64,000 nucleotides of DNA, taken from Candidatus Obscuribacter sp. GTDB lineage: Bacteria > Cyanobacteriota > Vampirovibrionia > Obscuribacterales > Obscuribacteraceae. The stretch lies in assembly GCA_016712465.1 (NCBI GenBank), contig JADJQZ010000001.1:4836001-4900000 (forward strand), written 5' to 3'. Below, piece after piece: positions 1 through 9,059 of the stretch. How positions within the stretch are numbered: the first letter of the stretch is position 1; each line of letters begins with the position of its first letter. A program made the translations under genes and the position numbers. Under the pieces are notes generated by a model that saw only the letters and a list, made by a program, of their open reading frames with translations, was not told the DNA's origin and did not search any database.

Positions 1-411
1 ATGCTCAATCGGTGTATCAAGAAACTGGCTGACCGTGCTGACAGCGAGAGTCGGTCCACCCAGGGCATTGGCGGCGTTTATTTTCTGAGAACCGTTACCG
101 GGGATATCAACCACGGTATCGCGCGGTATAGAAATCACCCTCAAGGTATTAGCAATAGGATCAAGGCGCCCCACCAAAATGGTATCGGAGCGCCCTGTGA
201 AAGCGTCTTTATCGGCTTTGAGTTTACGCCCGGAGTCGGAATAGACCACGTCGGTACCAAGCAAAAGTATGGTACAGGGCTGCTTCAAAGTAGCTATGCG
301 CAACTGCGGCGGCATCAGTTGAGGCTTGGATACCGATACGTAGAGGTAGGCGCCGAGCGCACCTAGAAGGGCGCAAGTGATAAAGATAAAAAGCCAATGG
401 GATAGTTTCAA
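1..411 (-). CDS. LytR-CpsA-Psr (LCP) family protein, N-terminal part
   Basis: LCP enzymes attach undecaprenyl-linked glycopolymers to peptidoglycan or other envelope acceptors on the outer face of the membrane. The visible 137 residues begin with one membrane segment (about residues 7-24, hydrophobic with WLFIFITCALLGALGAYL). The start of the LCP domain follows: LLLGTDVV, GRSDTILVGRLDP, then the hallmark ISIPRDTVVDIPG with the phosphate-binding Arg, and KINAANALGG. The gene runs off the left edge, so the C-terminus is not seen. A TTG at 409-411 is the best start because it keeps the membrane anchor; the first in-frame ATG would remove it. A TATAAT-like -10 lies about 30 bases upstream. The plus-strand open frame over the same bases is a shadow. 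Confidence 0.8.
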   Translation of the reverse strand, partial: MKLSHWLFIFITCALLGALGAYLYVSVSKPQLMPPQLRIATLKQPCTILLLGTDVVYSDSGRKLKADKDAFTGRSDTILVGRLDPIANTLRVISIPRDTVVDIPGNGSQKINAANALGGPTLAVSTVSQFLDTPIEH

Positions 412-440
412 GCTATCTACGGGTCCCCAAACTCTGGGAT

Positions 441-446
441 ATTATA
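441..446 (-). promoter_or_regulatory. -10 element (TATAAT) for the LCP gene
   Basis: Read on the minus strand these bases are a perfect TATAAT, about 30 nt before the proposed TTG start of the LCP gene. No convincing -35 box is visible at 16-18 nt spacing, so the call rests on the -10 and its position alone. Confidence 0.4.
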
Positions 447-529
447 CGTGCTGTAGCTGTTTAATCATGAGACGGCTGACCAATCGAGGCAAAACCACCG
501 GATAGACTGAACAAAATGAGACTTACAGA

Positions 530-1696
530 ATGAGCCTACAGCCTCTCCCCAAGAAAATCCTGACAATAAATTTCGGCGGCATCGGGGATGAAATTTTGTT
601 TCTGCCTACCTTGCTGGAAGTTAAGAAACTACTTCCGGACAGCCGCATTTCCCTGCTCCTGGAACCCCGCTCCAAATCCGTGAAGGAAGTGACGGACCTT
701 GTTGACGAGGTTCTCCCCTTCGATATAAAGAAACGTCCGCTCCTACCCTCCGACTACCTGAAGCTGCTTTCACTAACCAGGCACGGTAAGTACGATCTGG
801 TTATTTCCTCCGGCTCTTCGCCGATGGTGGCGATGCTGCTTTTCGCCTCCGGCATTCCCGTAAGAATCGGATATGACGCCGGCTCTCCCGTCAAATGCTT
901 GCTCACCCATCCGGTCAAGCTCAATAAAGAACAGTACGCCGGCAATATGTACCACGATCTGAGCAAAGGTCTGAGAGCCTACCTGGACGAACACCACAAA
1001 GGTCAGACCTTTCGCGTAGACGACGGAGAGGGACTGCTGCAGATTCCTCGCGTGACCATTGATCGAGCCGCTTCCGCACGCATGAAAGAGGCCCTGCAAA
1101 TAGAAGAACGACTGCTCAAGCAAAGGCTCAGCCTTGCCCCTGCCGGTGGTGGCACCGGGGCTGTGGAAGATGAGCGTGAGCCGGTACAGAGAATTTTAAT
1201 CCACCCCGGCACATCCAGACTGGCTATCCAGAAAGGCATCATCAAAACCTGGGACAGCCAGAACTGGCTGACACTAATCCGCGCGCTTCTGGGGCAGAAG
1301 AGTCTCAGCAAGCCCATCGAAATAATTCTAGCCGGTGGACCAGATGACGAAGAAGTAATGAAAGATCTGATGCAGGCCCTCGGCAGCGAGGCCGACAAAG
1401 TAATCAATTTTTACGGCAAAACACGAAGCCTGGCCGACCTTGCCGCCCTCATCGAAATCACCGATCTCTTCATCTGCGTAGATTCGGCCCCCATGCATGT
1501 GGCCGTGGGCTTGGACAAAAAAGTAGTGGCACTCTTCGGTCCCACCGATCCGGCCAAGCTCATACCCAAACAGAAGAACTTCTGCGCCCTTAGCGATAAT
1601 GCCTCTACGGCTCGGAGCCTGCTAGACGGGCTCGGCGTTCGGCTTCTTCCCGATACTGTCGTCCAGTCTTCGCTGGATCTACTGAGGCAAGGGTAA
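530..1696 (+). CDS. Glycosyltransferase family 9 (heptosyltransferase-like)
   Basis: GT-B fold transferase of the GT9/ADP-heptose:LPS heptosyltransferase family, expected to add a sugar to an envelope glycolipid on the cytoplasmic side. The N-terminal Rossmann start ILTINFGGIGDEILFLPTL (residues 10-28) carries the family's glycine-rich loop. The C-terminal half has HPGTS (225-229), LAGGP (near 267-271), the donor-binding VDSAPMHVA (317-325) and FGPTDP (336-341). Length (388 aa) is normal. The ATG at 530 has only a weak purine-rich leader. The last 92 bases overlap the convergent response-regulator gene, an unusually long convergent overlap. A second GT9 gene lies at 12404-13630, so at least two related sugar transfers are likely. 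Acceptor and donor cannot be assigned from sequence. Confidence 0.85.
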   Translation: MSLQPLPKKILTINFGGIGDEILFLPTLLEVKKLLPDSRISLLLEPRSKSVKEVTDLVDEVLPFDIKKRPLLPSDYLKLLSLTRHGKYDLVISSGSSPMVAMLLFASGIPVRIGYDAGSPVKCLLTHPVKLNKEQYAGNMYHDLSKGLRAYLDEHHKGQTFRVDDGEGLLQIPRVTIDRAASARMKEALQIEERLLKQRLSLAPAGGGTGAVEDEREPVQRILIHPGTSRLAIQKGIIKTWDSQNWLTLIRALLGQKSLSKPIEIILAGGPDDEEVMKDLMQALGSEADKVINFYGKTRSLADLAALIEITDLFICVDSAPMHVAVGLDKKVVALFGPTDPAKLIPKQKNFCALSDNASTARSLLDGLGVRLLPDTVVQSSLDLLRQG

Positions 1697-2744
1697 GACC
1701 GATAAAGCTCTCATCGAATTGCTCGGCAATGATCTTGTCCATTTCCTTGCCACCATCCTCGGTGAGAGACAGAAGGTTTGTTACCACCACCGGGTCAAAC
1801 TGGGTACCGGCCAATTTGCGCAATTCCTCAATAGCACGCACATGTCCGATAGCTTTGCGATAGGGGCGATCCGTGGTCATAGCGTCATAGGCATCAGAAA
1901 CTAGAATGATGCGCGCGCCAATCGGAATGTTCTCGCCCTCTAAACCGTCCGGGTAGCCGGAGCCGTCGAAGAACTCGTGGTGATGCTTGACATATTCCCG
2001 CGCTCGCACCAGGCCTTTTAAATCACCAATAATTTCAGCAGACTTGACCGGGTGGCGAGACATAATCGAGCGCTCCTCCGCCGTCAGTTTGTCGGGCTTC
2101 CAGAGAATAGACTCGGGCACGCCGATCTTGCCGATATCATGCAAGATGCCGCCTAGCTCAATGTCTCGCAGTGTGTCTTCGGGCAGGCCCATCTGGCGGC
2201 CGATTAGAACGGCTATGCGGCTTACTCTCAGACTGTGCCCGGCCGTATAATCGCACTTGGCATCCAAGGCATCGGCCAGAGCCCTGATTGTGCCCACGGA
2301 GAGATTCTCCAGCTCGGTGAGGGCGCCGGAAAGCTCAATGACCAAATTGTCGTTGCGCTCTTTTAACTCGAAAGCTTCAAGAGCCCTACGGACTGTCAGT
2401 TTCAGCTCATCGGCATCCCAGGGCTTGGGAATATACTTATAGACATGACCGGCATTAATGGCGTCAATTAGGGCTTGTACGTCAGTGTAGCCGGTCAACA
2501 AAATCTTGATGGCATCCGGGCGAATCTTCAAAGACTGCTCCAGAAGCTGTACTCCGGTCATGGAGGGCATGCGCTGGTCGGTGATGATCAAGGAAATTTC
2601 TTCCTTCTCCAGCAGATTGACGCCTTCCTGCCCGCTAGCCGCCTCAAAAATATCGTGCTCTTCCGAAAGTACACGCCTCAAAAGCCTGAGATTAGGAACT
2701 TCATCATCGACTACGAGGATTTTGTGACGGCGCATTTCTAGCAA
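1605..2744 (-). CDS. Response regulator with HD-GYP phosphodiesterase output
   Basis: Two-component output protein expected to hydrolyse cyclic di-GMP when phosphorylated. Residues 8-125 are a receiver domain with the acidic pair in VVDDE (11-15), phospho-acceptor Asp56 (ITDQRMP), Thr84 and Lys107 (YIPKPW). Residues 150-345 form an HD-GYP domain with the metal-binding HDIGKIG (202-208), HHHEFFDGSGYPDG (254-267, a complete GYP motif) and a later DAYDAMTTDRPYR stretch. The start is TTG at 2744 (GAGGT about 5 nt upstream) or the ATG at 2735. It is the last gene of a minus-strand operon behind a histidine kinase, so that kinase is its likely phosphodonor. Its 3' end overlaps the GT9 gene by 92 bases. 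Confidence 0.9.
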   Translation of the reverse strand: MLEMRRHKILVVDDEVPNLRLLRRVLSEEHDIFEAASGQEGVNLLEKEEISLIITDQRMPSMTGVQLLEQSLKIRPDAIKILLTGYTDVQALIDAINAGHVYKYIPKPWDADELKLTVRRALEAFELKERNDNLVIELSGALTELENLSVGTIRALADALDAKCDYTAGHSLRVSRIAVLIGRQMGLPEDTLRDIELGGILHDIGKIGVPESILWKPDKLTAEERSIMSRHPVKSAEIIGDLKGLVRAREYVKHHHEFFDGSGYPDGLEGENIPIGARIILVSDAYDAMTTDRPYRKAIGHVRAIEELRKLAGTQFDPVVVTNLLSLTEDGGKEMDKIIAEQFDESFIGLTLASVDPAKTGRQYREEAERRARLAGSEP

Positions 2745-2780
2745 ATACCTCTTTTGAACCCTCGTGCCGGACGGGTTTCT

Positions 2781-5024
2781 CTAATCTGGATCGCTCAAGT
2801 AATCGGCAGTCACTGAAGCAGCCGAATACCCGTCTCCGCCAGCCTGCCTTCTGGCAGTCAGGGGCACCCTCACATAAAAGGTAGTGCCTTTTGAGATCTC
2901 GCTGGTAAACCAGATTTGTCCGCCATGCCTTTCGATTATCGAATGACAAATGGACAGACCGAGACCTGTTCCCTGACCAACCGGTTTGGTAGTGAAGAAG
3001 GGATCAAAGATTTTACTCTGAACCTCGGGCTTTATACCAGGCCCGTGGTCGGTTATTTGTACAAGCACGCTTTCCCCCTCCAGCCGCGCCTCGATATCCA
3101 GGCTGGCGCCAACAACCCCCTGCATGGCCTGGGCGGCGTTGGAGAGCAGGTTCATCCAGACCTGATTGAGCTGGCCGGGATAGCAGAGCACCTGCGGCAG
3201 TTCAGCAAAACCCTCCTTGAAATTGACCGGAATCTTGTCTTTACCGTAATACTGGGAGAGGATCTTGAGGGTCGACTCAATACCTTCGGCTATGGACGCC
3301 TCTTTTAGCTCCGCTTCATCCAGGCGGGAGAAGCTGCGCAGATTGCGAATAATATGGCGAATTCGCTCGGAGCCCTCATTCAAGTCGGCAATTATATTGT
3401 CCAGGTCGCTGACCAGGAAGTCGTACTTGAGCTTGCGCTTGAGCTCCTCCAGGGGCTTTCGGTGCTCCTCCGGGATCTCGCCGGCGGCCTCCACAAGCCG
3501 TTTCAACTCGTCAACATATTGCTTCAAGTAAGGCAGGTTGCCGTGCACGAAGTTAATAGGATTATTAAGCTCATGGGCAATACCAGCCACCAGACGACCC
3601 AGAGATGCCATTTTTTCGTGGTGAATGAGCTGAGACTGCATGGTCTTGAGCTCCAGGTTCTTGGCATCCAGATTGAGATTCTTACCGACCAGATCGCGGT
3701 TCTTGAAGGAAAGCTCACCGACCAGATTGGCATGCTCGATGGCTACAGCCACCTGCCCGGCCACCACCTTGGTGAGCACCAGCTCCGATTCCGAAAAATT
3801 ACGATCAGCCCGGCAATCAGCCAGAATCACTATGCCTTTGGAGACCTCGCCGTACATCATCGGCTGCAGAACGAGGGTCTTGTAGCCGGTTTCAAGCAGT
3901 TCCTCCTGCACATCCGCAAAGAACTGATCCCTGGCCGGTGATTGATAGATAAAAGTCTTGACCTTGGCGCCGGTTTCCGGATCTTTCACATAAGAACTAC
4001 GCCGCCGCAAAAAGAAGTTCTGCAAAACCGGCGCGATCCCTTTACCAGCGCCGACACCGGCGGAATCAGCGGCCGGAGCAGCGGCCTGCACATAGAGAGG
4101 ATCTTTCATGCGACGACCACCGTCGTCATCCTTCACTTCAAGGGTAGGAGGGCAGAGGATAGCCACAAGATGGGCCGGAACCGCCTGTGAAAGTTGCTCC
4201 ACAGCGGCTTCCAATATGGAATCAAGTTCCAGAGTGCTGCGCACACCCTTATTAATGGAATTGATCAGACGTTCTCGCTTGGCCCGCTCTTCCGATTCGA
4301 TAACCAGTTTCTCGTTAGCTTCCAATTGTTCAAGCAGACGCTCATTGCTGCGCCTTGACACCCGGCTCAGATAATCGCAGAAACGGGCCCAGAGAAAAGC
4401 CACCGAAGCGAAGAAGAAGGCCCTGGCAAAGATGCGGCGCCAGAGCTTGAGCGCAAAGGCGGAAGCGAGACCGCTTGTGGCACCGCTGTCTCCCGATGTG
4501 AGACCGTTGCCCAAGGCAGAATTATGGAAAAGATAAGGTAAGAGAGGAGAACTTTCCAGCATCAAAAGCCCGATATAGGAAAGCGTGACCAGAGTGGAAA
4601 CCAGATAAATGCCCAGGCGGCCGAAGGTGTAGCTGGAGAGCATGATCGGCAATAGATAGAGAACATAGAGATCAGACTCCAGCCCATGGGTGAAGTGCAC
4701 CAGGCCGGTGAGGGCCAGCACGTCCAGGAAGAGCAGGACGGCGTTGAAGGCATGCAACTTGCGACTCTTGGCCTTGAGGTTCTTCACCACAAAGGCCAGA
4801 CCGACGAAGGAATAGATACTCACACCACATATGATACCGGTGGCACGGTAGAAATCGAATTCACCGCCGGCGAAACTATAAAGACCGACGCAAAGACAGA
4901 GACTGACCAGGGAAAAGGCAATGCGGAAGCGCAACAACTGTTCGCTCTTTAAATACAGCTCGGAAGTGAGTTCCCGGCTCTTTCCCTTGCTGTAGCTCGG
5001 CTGACGGGCGATGCTTTTAGTCAT
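2781..5024 (-). CDS. Membrane sensor histidine kinase with GAF domain
   Basis: Sensor kinase likely to phosphorylate the downstream REC-HD-GYP regulator. The N-terminal 215 residues hold about five or six membrane segments without a recognisable periplasmic ligand domain. A coiled linker follows, then a GAF-like domain (about 255-432). The dimerisation/phosphotransfer box HEKMASLGRLVAGIAHELNN places the phospho-His near 484. The ATPase domain has an N box with NLLSNAAQAM, DHGPGIKPE and GTGLGLSICHSIIERHGG. The HELNNPINFVHGN form is typical of the HisKA family that faces cytosolic or membrane stress signals. The ATG at 5024 sits 3 bases after the stop of the TPR gene, so the two are very probably cotranscribed and translationally coupled. 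The signal is unknown. Confidence 0.9.
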   Translation of the reverse strand: MTKSIARQPSYSKGKSRELTSELYLKSEQLLRFRIAFSLVSLCLCVGLYSFAGGEFDFYRATGIICGVSIYSFVGLAFVVKNLKAKSRKLHAFNAVLLFLDVLALTGLVHFTHGLESDLYVLYLLPIMLSSYTFGRLGIYLVSTLVTLSYIGLLMLESSPLLPYLFHNSALGNGLTSGDSGATSGLASAFALKLWRRIFARAFFFASVAFLWARFCDYLSRVSRRSNERLLEQLEANEKLVIESEERAKRERLINSINKGVRSTLELDSILEAAVEQLSQAVPAHLVAILCPPTLEVKDDDGGRRMKDPLYVQAAAPAADSAGVGAGKGIAPVLQNFFLRRRSSYVKDPETGAKVKTFIYQSPARDQFFADVQEELLETGYKTLVLQPMMYGEVSKGIVILADCRADRNFSESELVLTKVVAGQVAVAIEHANLVGELSFKNRDLVGKNLNLDAKNLELKTMQSQLIHHEKMASLGRLVAGIAHELNNPINFVHGNLPYLKQYVDELKRLVEAAGEIPEEHRKPLEELKRKLKYDFLVSDLDNIIADLNEGSERIRHIIRNLRSFSRLDEAELKEASIAEGIESTLKILSQYYGKDKIPVNFKEGFAELPQVLCYPGQLNQVWMNLLSNAAQAMQGVVGASLDIEARLEGESVLVQITDHGPGIKPEVQSKIFDPFFTTKPVGQGTGLGLSICHSIIERHGGQIWFTSEISKGTTFYVRVPLTARRQAGGDGYSAASVTADYLSDPD

Positions 5025-5027
5025 AGA

Positions 5028-6884
5028 CTAAATGTACTCGGAGGCGCGCTTGTATACTTCAGCGGCTTCGGTAAAGCGACCCAGGGTCTTGAGCGCCGTG
5101 CCCCAGGCATCGTAGACGTCGGCATCATAGGGGTCCAGTTCGCAGGCTTTCTCATATTTTTCCAGAGCCAGCTCCACCAACCCCAGCAATGAGAGAGTCT
5201 TACCCCAGGCATAGAAGAGGGCATGGTCACCGTCAGTGGTTTCAGATGCAATCCGAAAGTTTTCGTCGGCTTCCACAAAACGCCCTTGCGACAAGAAAAT
5301 CTGCCCGGCCACGACGCGGGCGGCGGCATTACTGGGGTCTTCCATCAATACCGACTCGATGGCCTCCAGGGCCTCGTCAAGACGGTTCTGCTCTTTGTAG
5401 GCCCTGGCCAGAGCCACTCGCACATCGCTGTCCCGGGGCGAAACCGCCAGAATTTTCATAGACTGAGATTGAACGAGCTCATACTGAGCCGCTTTCAGCA
5501 GTTTGTCCAGGGCTTCTTTTTGCGGGGTCAGACATTCCGGATCATAGAGAATGGCTTCCTTCAAATGAGCCTGAGCAGCGGCTTGATCGCCCATTTGATC
5601 AAGGGCGCGCGAAAGATGAAGGTGCCCGAGGGCGTAGTCCTGCCTGAGGCTGATTGCCGTCTTGAAACGCTCGATGGCATCTTCATAGTTGCCGGACAGC
5701 ATCAAGGCGCAGCCCAGACCGTCAACCGCCTGATAGTTAGCGGGCGTATCCTGCAATACCTGGGCGAAATAACGAGCCCCCTGCTCGTAGTTGCCGGCGC
5801 CAAGATGAGCATGACCCAGCCAGAACTCGTACTGACCGGGATTATCAGGAGCCTTTTCGTCCATGCGCTCGATGGCCAGTTCGCACTGATTCAAGAGAAT
5901 CAAAGTAACTGCCAGATAGACCCTTAGATCGCGAGAATCCGGCTCCAGCGTCAGGGTTTTCTCAAAAGCGTCGGCAGCGCGCTCAAACTCACCTAGTTGC
6001 ACACTGACCAGACCCAAGTTCATACAGGGTTCTACGGACGTAGGATCCATGTCGGCGGCTTCCATGAGCTTCTGACCGGCTTCTTCCGCCATACCCACCC
6101 GAAAGAGAGCCACGCCCCAGTCGTTATAAATGAGAGCCCGTTCGCGGGCGTTCAAGCCCCGGTGCCCCAGGTTGACGGCCTCCTGGAAGAGCTTCACCGC
6201 TTCGTCTATTTGCCCCTGATAGGCCATAGCCGAAGCGGCGTGGCGCAAAACCGCTACATTACGCCCATCCAGTTGCCAGGCCCGCATGAAGCATTTGCCC
6301 GCATCCACTTCATTACCAAGTTGTGATAGGGCAATACCAAGGGAAACCAGTGGCTCCGGCAATTCCGGCTCCAGGTTGACGGCAGCCTGAAAGTACTGAG
6401 CGGCTTCCATAAACTGACCCAGTTGGAAACAAACCAGCCCACCCTCTATATAGGCGGCGGTCAGGTTGGCATCAATCTTGAGAGCCTGGTTGAACTGAGC
6501 CAGCGCCCCCCGCGTGTTGCCCATGGCACCAAGGGCAATACCCCAGTGCAAATGCCCCACGGCAAAGTTGGCACGCCGCTCGCAGGCCTCGCGAAACTCC
6601 GGCATGGCGTCCTCGGGGCGCCCATCCTTGAGAAGGACAAGACCGAGCTGGTAATGGGAATCGGGATTATCGGAGTCGATGGAAAGAGAGGTTTTGAGGT
6701 GACGCTCAGCTTCCGCTACTTTACCGGAATTGAAGGCCAGAACTCCCAGTTGAAACTGCATGGCCGGATCGCGGGCATCCATGCCCGGGTTCTGCTGGGT
6801 GTACTGAACCAAGCCTGAGTAAGCCTCATCCCATCTGCCCTGGGAGACCAGATCTGATACTACTTGGGCAAAAGGGGTCTGCAT
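5028..6884 (-). CDS. Tetratricopeptide repeat protein
   Basis: A 618-residue protein made almost entirely of about 17 tandem TPR units with the usual W/L-G-Y-A-P spacing, for example NPDSHYQLGLVLLKDGRPEDA and DADVYDAWGTALKTLGRFTEA. No signal peptide or membrane segment is seen, so it is probably a cytoplasmic scaffold. It is the first gene of an operon with the membrane kinase (3-base gap) and the HD-GYP regulator, which suggests it organises or senses input to that pathway; this is inferred from position only. The ATG at 6884 has a weak ribosome site. A TTAAAAT sequence about 40 nt upstream could be part of its promoter. Confidence 0.85.
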   Translation of the reverse strand: MQTPFAQVVSDLVSQGRWDEAYSGLVQYTQQNPGMDARDPAMQFQLGVLAFNSGKVAEAERHLKTSLSIDSDNPDSHYQLGLVLLKDGRPEDAMPEFREACERRANFAVGHLHWGIALGAMGNTRGALAQFNQALKIDANLTAAYIEGGLVCFQLGQFMEAAQYFQAAVNLEPELPEPLVSLGIALSQLGNEVDAGKCFMRAWQLDGRNVAVLRHAASAMAYQGQIDEAVKLFQEAVNLGHRGLNARERALIYNDWGVALFRVGMAEEAGQKLMEAADMDPTSVEPCMNLGLVSVQLGEFERAADAFEKTLTLEPDSRDLRVYLAVTLILLNQCELAIERMDEKAPDNPGQYEFWLGHAHLGAGNYEQGARYFAQVLQDTPANYQAVDGLGCALMLSGNYEDAIERFKTAISLRQDYALGHLHLSRALDQMGDQAAAQAHLKEAILYDPECLTPQKEALDKLLKAAQYELVQSQSMKILAVSPRDSDVRVALARAYKEQNRLDEALEAIESVLMEDPSNAAARVVAGQIFLSQGRFVEADENFRIASETTDGDHALFYAWGKTLSLLGLVELALEKYEKACELDPYDADVYDAWGTALKTLGRFTEAAEVYKRASEYI

Positions 6885-6974
6885 TAGCTGAATATCTCAG
6901 TCATTTACTAACTTGGAACTGCCTAGATTTTAACCTATGGCTCTTTTATAGGAAGTTCATTTTCTCAGGCACCT

Positions 6975-8186
6975 TCACATGGTCCTGAATAAGCCGCAGG
7001 GAAGTCCGCTTCGCAACCCTTCAAAGGCGGCCAGAACCCCCAGGCAGAGGAAGAACTGGACCATCCAGAATGCAGCGACCACCTGCCATTCCACAAAGCC
7101 TTTCTCGCTGAAGACGGCTTCGTAGTGATGATGCAGGGGCGCCATGCGAAATAAGCGCTTGCCCTCTCCCGGCAAGCGTTTGGTTAATTTGAGCTTGATA
7201 AGAGCTAATCCGGTCAGAGCTTTCTCTCCCGGGCCTGGCTTATATTCTTTGGTGAGCTTGAAATAAATGACCTGGGCCATGACCGACAGAGCCTCGAGAA
7301 TATAAATCAAGGAGAGGGGAATGAACCAGAGCGTCAGACCGCCCGCCATAACCAGACAGGCCATTAAGCCGCCGATAAAGAGGCTACCCGTATCACCCAT
7401 GAAGATGCGAGCCGGATTTTTGTTATAGATAAGGAAGCCCAGGAGGGCGCCGGCGGCGGTGGCGGATATAGTGGCATAAGCAGGCTGACCGGTTTCATAG
7501 AGCAAGACGGACAGGGTGGCAAAGACCTGACAGGAAGTGCCGGCAGCCAGGCCGTCCATACCATCGTGCAGATTGACGGCATTGGTGGTAGCCGCCGCCA
7601 GGAAAGCACAGAGAGCTACAAAAATCACCACCGGCAGTGTCACGAAGGTAAAGGGCGTGGAGCCGGAGCCGGAGCCGACTCCCGGCAACAGGGCAGCCAG
7701 GGTCTGGGGTAAGACCAGGGCCCCTTTGCCCAGATAGAGTAGAAAGAGGGCCAGCCCCGCCCCCAAGAGGGTTTCCACCGCCAGGCGCAGTTGTCCGGGA
7801 ATGCCTTTATTAGCCTTATTTACAACCTTGGCGGAATCATCGAGAACACCCACCACCCCGCAAAGAACCCCCACCAGGACAACCACCACGGCCGACAGGT
7901 CGAATTTCAAAACGGGGGAGACGGCAAGACAGGTAAAGGCGGTGGCGAATATGAAGGTGAGACCACCCATAGTGGGTGTCTTTGCCTTATGCGCGTGGCT
8001 CTTGGGGCCTTCCTCCCGCAAGAACTGATTTATTTGCAATTGCTTGAGCCGAGCAATATAGAAGGGCAAAATCACCGCCGTTAACAGGAGGGCGGCCAGA
8101 GCCGGCAGAAAGAGCGACGAAGCGGCCTGCCAGGAAGGGTCCAACAGGGCAAAGTACACGGGTTGGTGGAGAATGCTATGGGGCAA
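6975..8186 (-). CDS. mraY: Phospho-N-acetylmuramoyl-pentapeptide-transferase
   Basis: Integral membrane enzyme that makes lipid I by moving phospho-MurNAc-pentapeptide from UDP to undecaprenyl phosphate, the first membrane step of peptidoglycan synthesis. It has about ten membrane segments and the family's diagnostic motifs: SHAHKAKTPTMGGL (63-76), the paired Asp in VLDDSAK (116-117), NLHDGMDGLAAG (205-216), FMGDTGS (263-269) and the HHH near PLHHHYE before the last helices. At 403 aa it is slightly longer than usual, with an insertion rich in Gly/Ser near 170-177. The start is a TTG at 8186; the next candidates lie inside the first membrane segment. It follows the DprA-like gene by 24 bases rather than sitting in a dcw cluster. 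Confidence 0.92.
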   Translation of the reverse strand: MPHSILHQPVYFALLDPSWQAASSLFLPALAALLLTAVILPFYIARLKQLQINQFLREEGPKSHAHKAKTPTMGGLTFIFATAFTCLAVSPVLKFDLSAVVVVLVGVLCGVVGVLDDSAKVVNKANKGIPGQLRLAVETLLGAGLALFLLYLGKGALVLPQTLAALLPGVGSGSGSTPFTFVTLPVVIFVALCAFLAAATTNAVNLHDGMDGLAAGTSCQVFATLSVLLYETGQPAYATISATAAGALLGFLIYNKNPARIFMGDTGSLFIGGLMACLVMAGGLTLWFIPLSLIYILEALSVMAQVIYFKLTKEYKPGPGEKALTGLALIKLKLTKRLPGEGKRLFRMAPLHHHYEAVFSEKGFVEWQVVAAFWMVQFFLCLGVLAAFEGLRSGLPCGLFRTM

Positions 8187-8210
8187 ACCTGATTTGCTAA
8201 CGCTCTTTTC

Positions 8211-8729
8211 TTAGTCTAGGTAGAAGCTGGTGACTATCTTACGATGTTCCTTAGCATAGTTTACCGATTCTAAAAGCGTATGGCTTGTGTGATAGAGGAA
8301 ACAAATAATTTGCTGGCATCTATCGATTATCTCGTGGTTGCATATACGACTGGCATCAGCCAGAGTCATAGTACGCCTTTCGGGATACTCAACGATATTC
8401 TTGATGCCTATCAAGAGATCCTGTACTTCCCCGGGCTGCTGGCTGATGGTCTGGGGCAAAATAATGTTGAGGCGGTCCGGATTGGCGCGCTGGGCCCCGC
8501 GAATCACGGCCATATTGGTGCCGTTGGCGCCACCGCTGGTGACCACCTGGTTGCCCGATAGCACCAGGGCATAAGAGAGCATCTCTACCAGTTGCTGGTG
8601 GGTGAGGGGCAAGTTGCGAGTACCGATGATTGCCACTTTGCGAGGACCGGACTGCTGAATCAACAGCAACTCTTGGGCTAGCTCATCTACAGTCGGGATA
8701 GTGGCGGCAGTCGGTTCTAGTGGCGGCAT
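8211..8729 (-). CDS. DprA/LOG-like Rossmann-fold protein
   Basis: A 172-residue protein with a single nucleotide-binding fold related to the SMF/DprA and lysine-decarboxylase-like (LOG) superfamily. Supporting segments are KVAIIGTRNLPLTHQQLVEM, the glycine loop VVTSGGANGTNMAVIRGA, then ILPQTISQQP and a C-terminal LLESVNYAKEHRK. Similar short proteins in cyanobacteria are annotated as DNA recombination-mediator protein A, but this one lacks the C-terminal winged helix of true DprA, so a role in transformation should not be assumed. GAGAGGAAG lies just before the ATG, a good ribosome site. It is the first gene of a likely two-gene unit with mraY, 24 bases downstream. Confidence 0.65.
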   Translation of the reverse strand: MPPLEPTAATIPTVDELAQELLLIQQSGPRKVAIIGTRNLPLTHQQLVEMLSYALVLSGNQVVTSGGANGTNMAVIRGAQRANPDRLNIILPQTISQQPGEVQDLLIGIKNIVEYPERRTMTLADASRICNHEIIDRCQQIICFLYHTSHTLLESVNYAKEHRKIVTSFYLD

Positions 8730-9059
8730 ATACTTCCTCTCGATCCCTATATATTGATGCTGAGTCGAAAACTGAAGGCAAAAGTTTTTACCTTGGGTTT
8801 GAACATGATCTCAACTCTGGCAACCCTAAGATTACAAGTCTTCCGAGGCCTTTGGCAAAAGCAAGAGCTTTGCTGTTTACAAGTTTTAATTAACGGATCT
8901 CCCCCCTTATTGAGGACAATAGAGTAGATGGCAGCCTCTGTCCCAATCCCGGGCGATTTCCAAAGAGAGCGCATCGCATAGCAAAGAGATATCCACCCTG
9001 AAAGGGCGGCTTTGCTTGACATCACTTTCCCCAGAGCAGAGACTTAGCGGAGACATGCA
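8730..9059. other. Divergent intergenic region, DprA-like gene / helicase
   Basis: About 330 bases between two divergent genes, so both promoters should lie here. A TTGACA hexamer sits at 9016-9021 on the plus strand, 39 bases before the helicase start, but no good -10 follows at normal spacing. On the minus side a TATATA run lies near 8745-8750 before the DprA-like gene. No coding sequence, repeat or RNA was recognised. Confidence 0.4.

Noticed and set aside
1..366. Plus-strand 121-codon frame at the left edge
   Set aside because: The minus strand encodes a clear LCP-domain start over the same bases.
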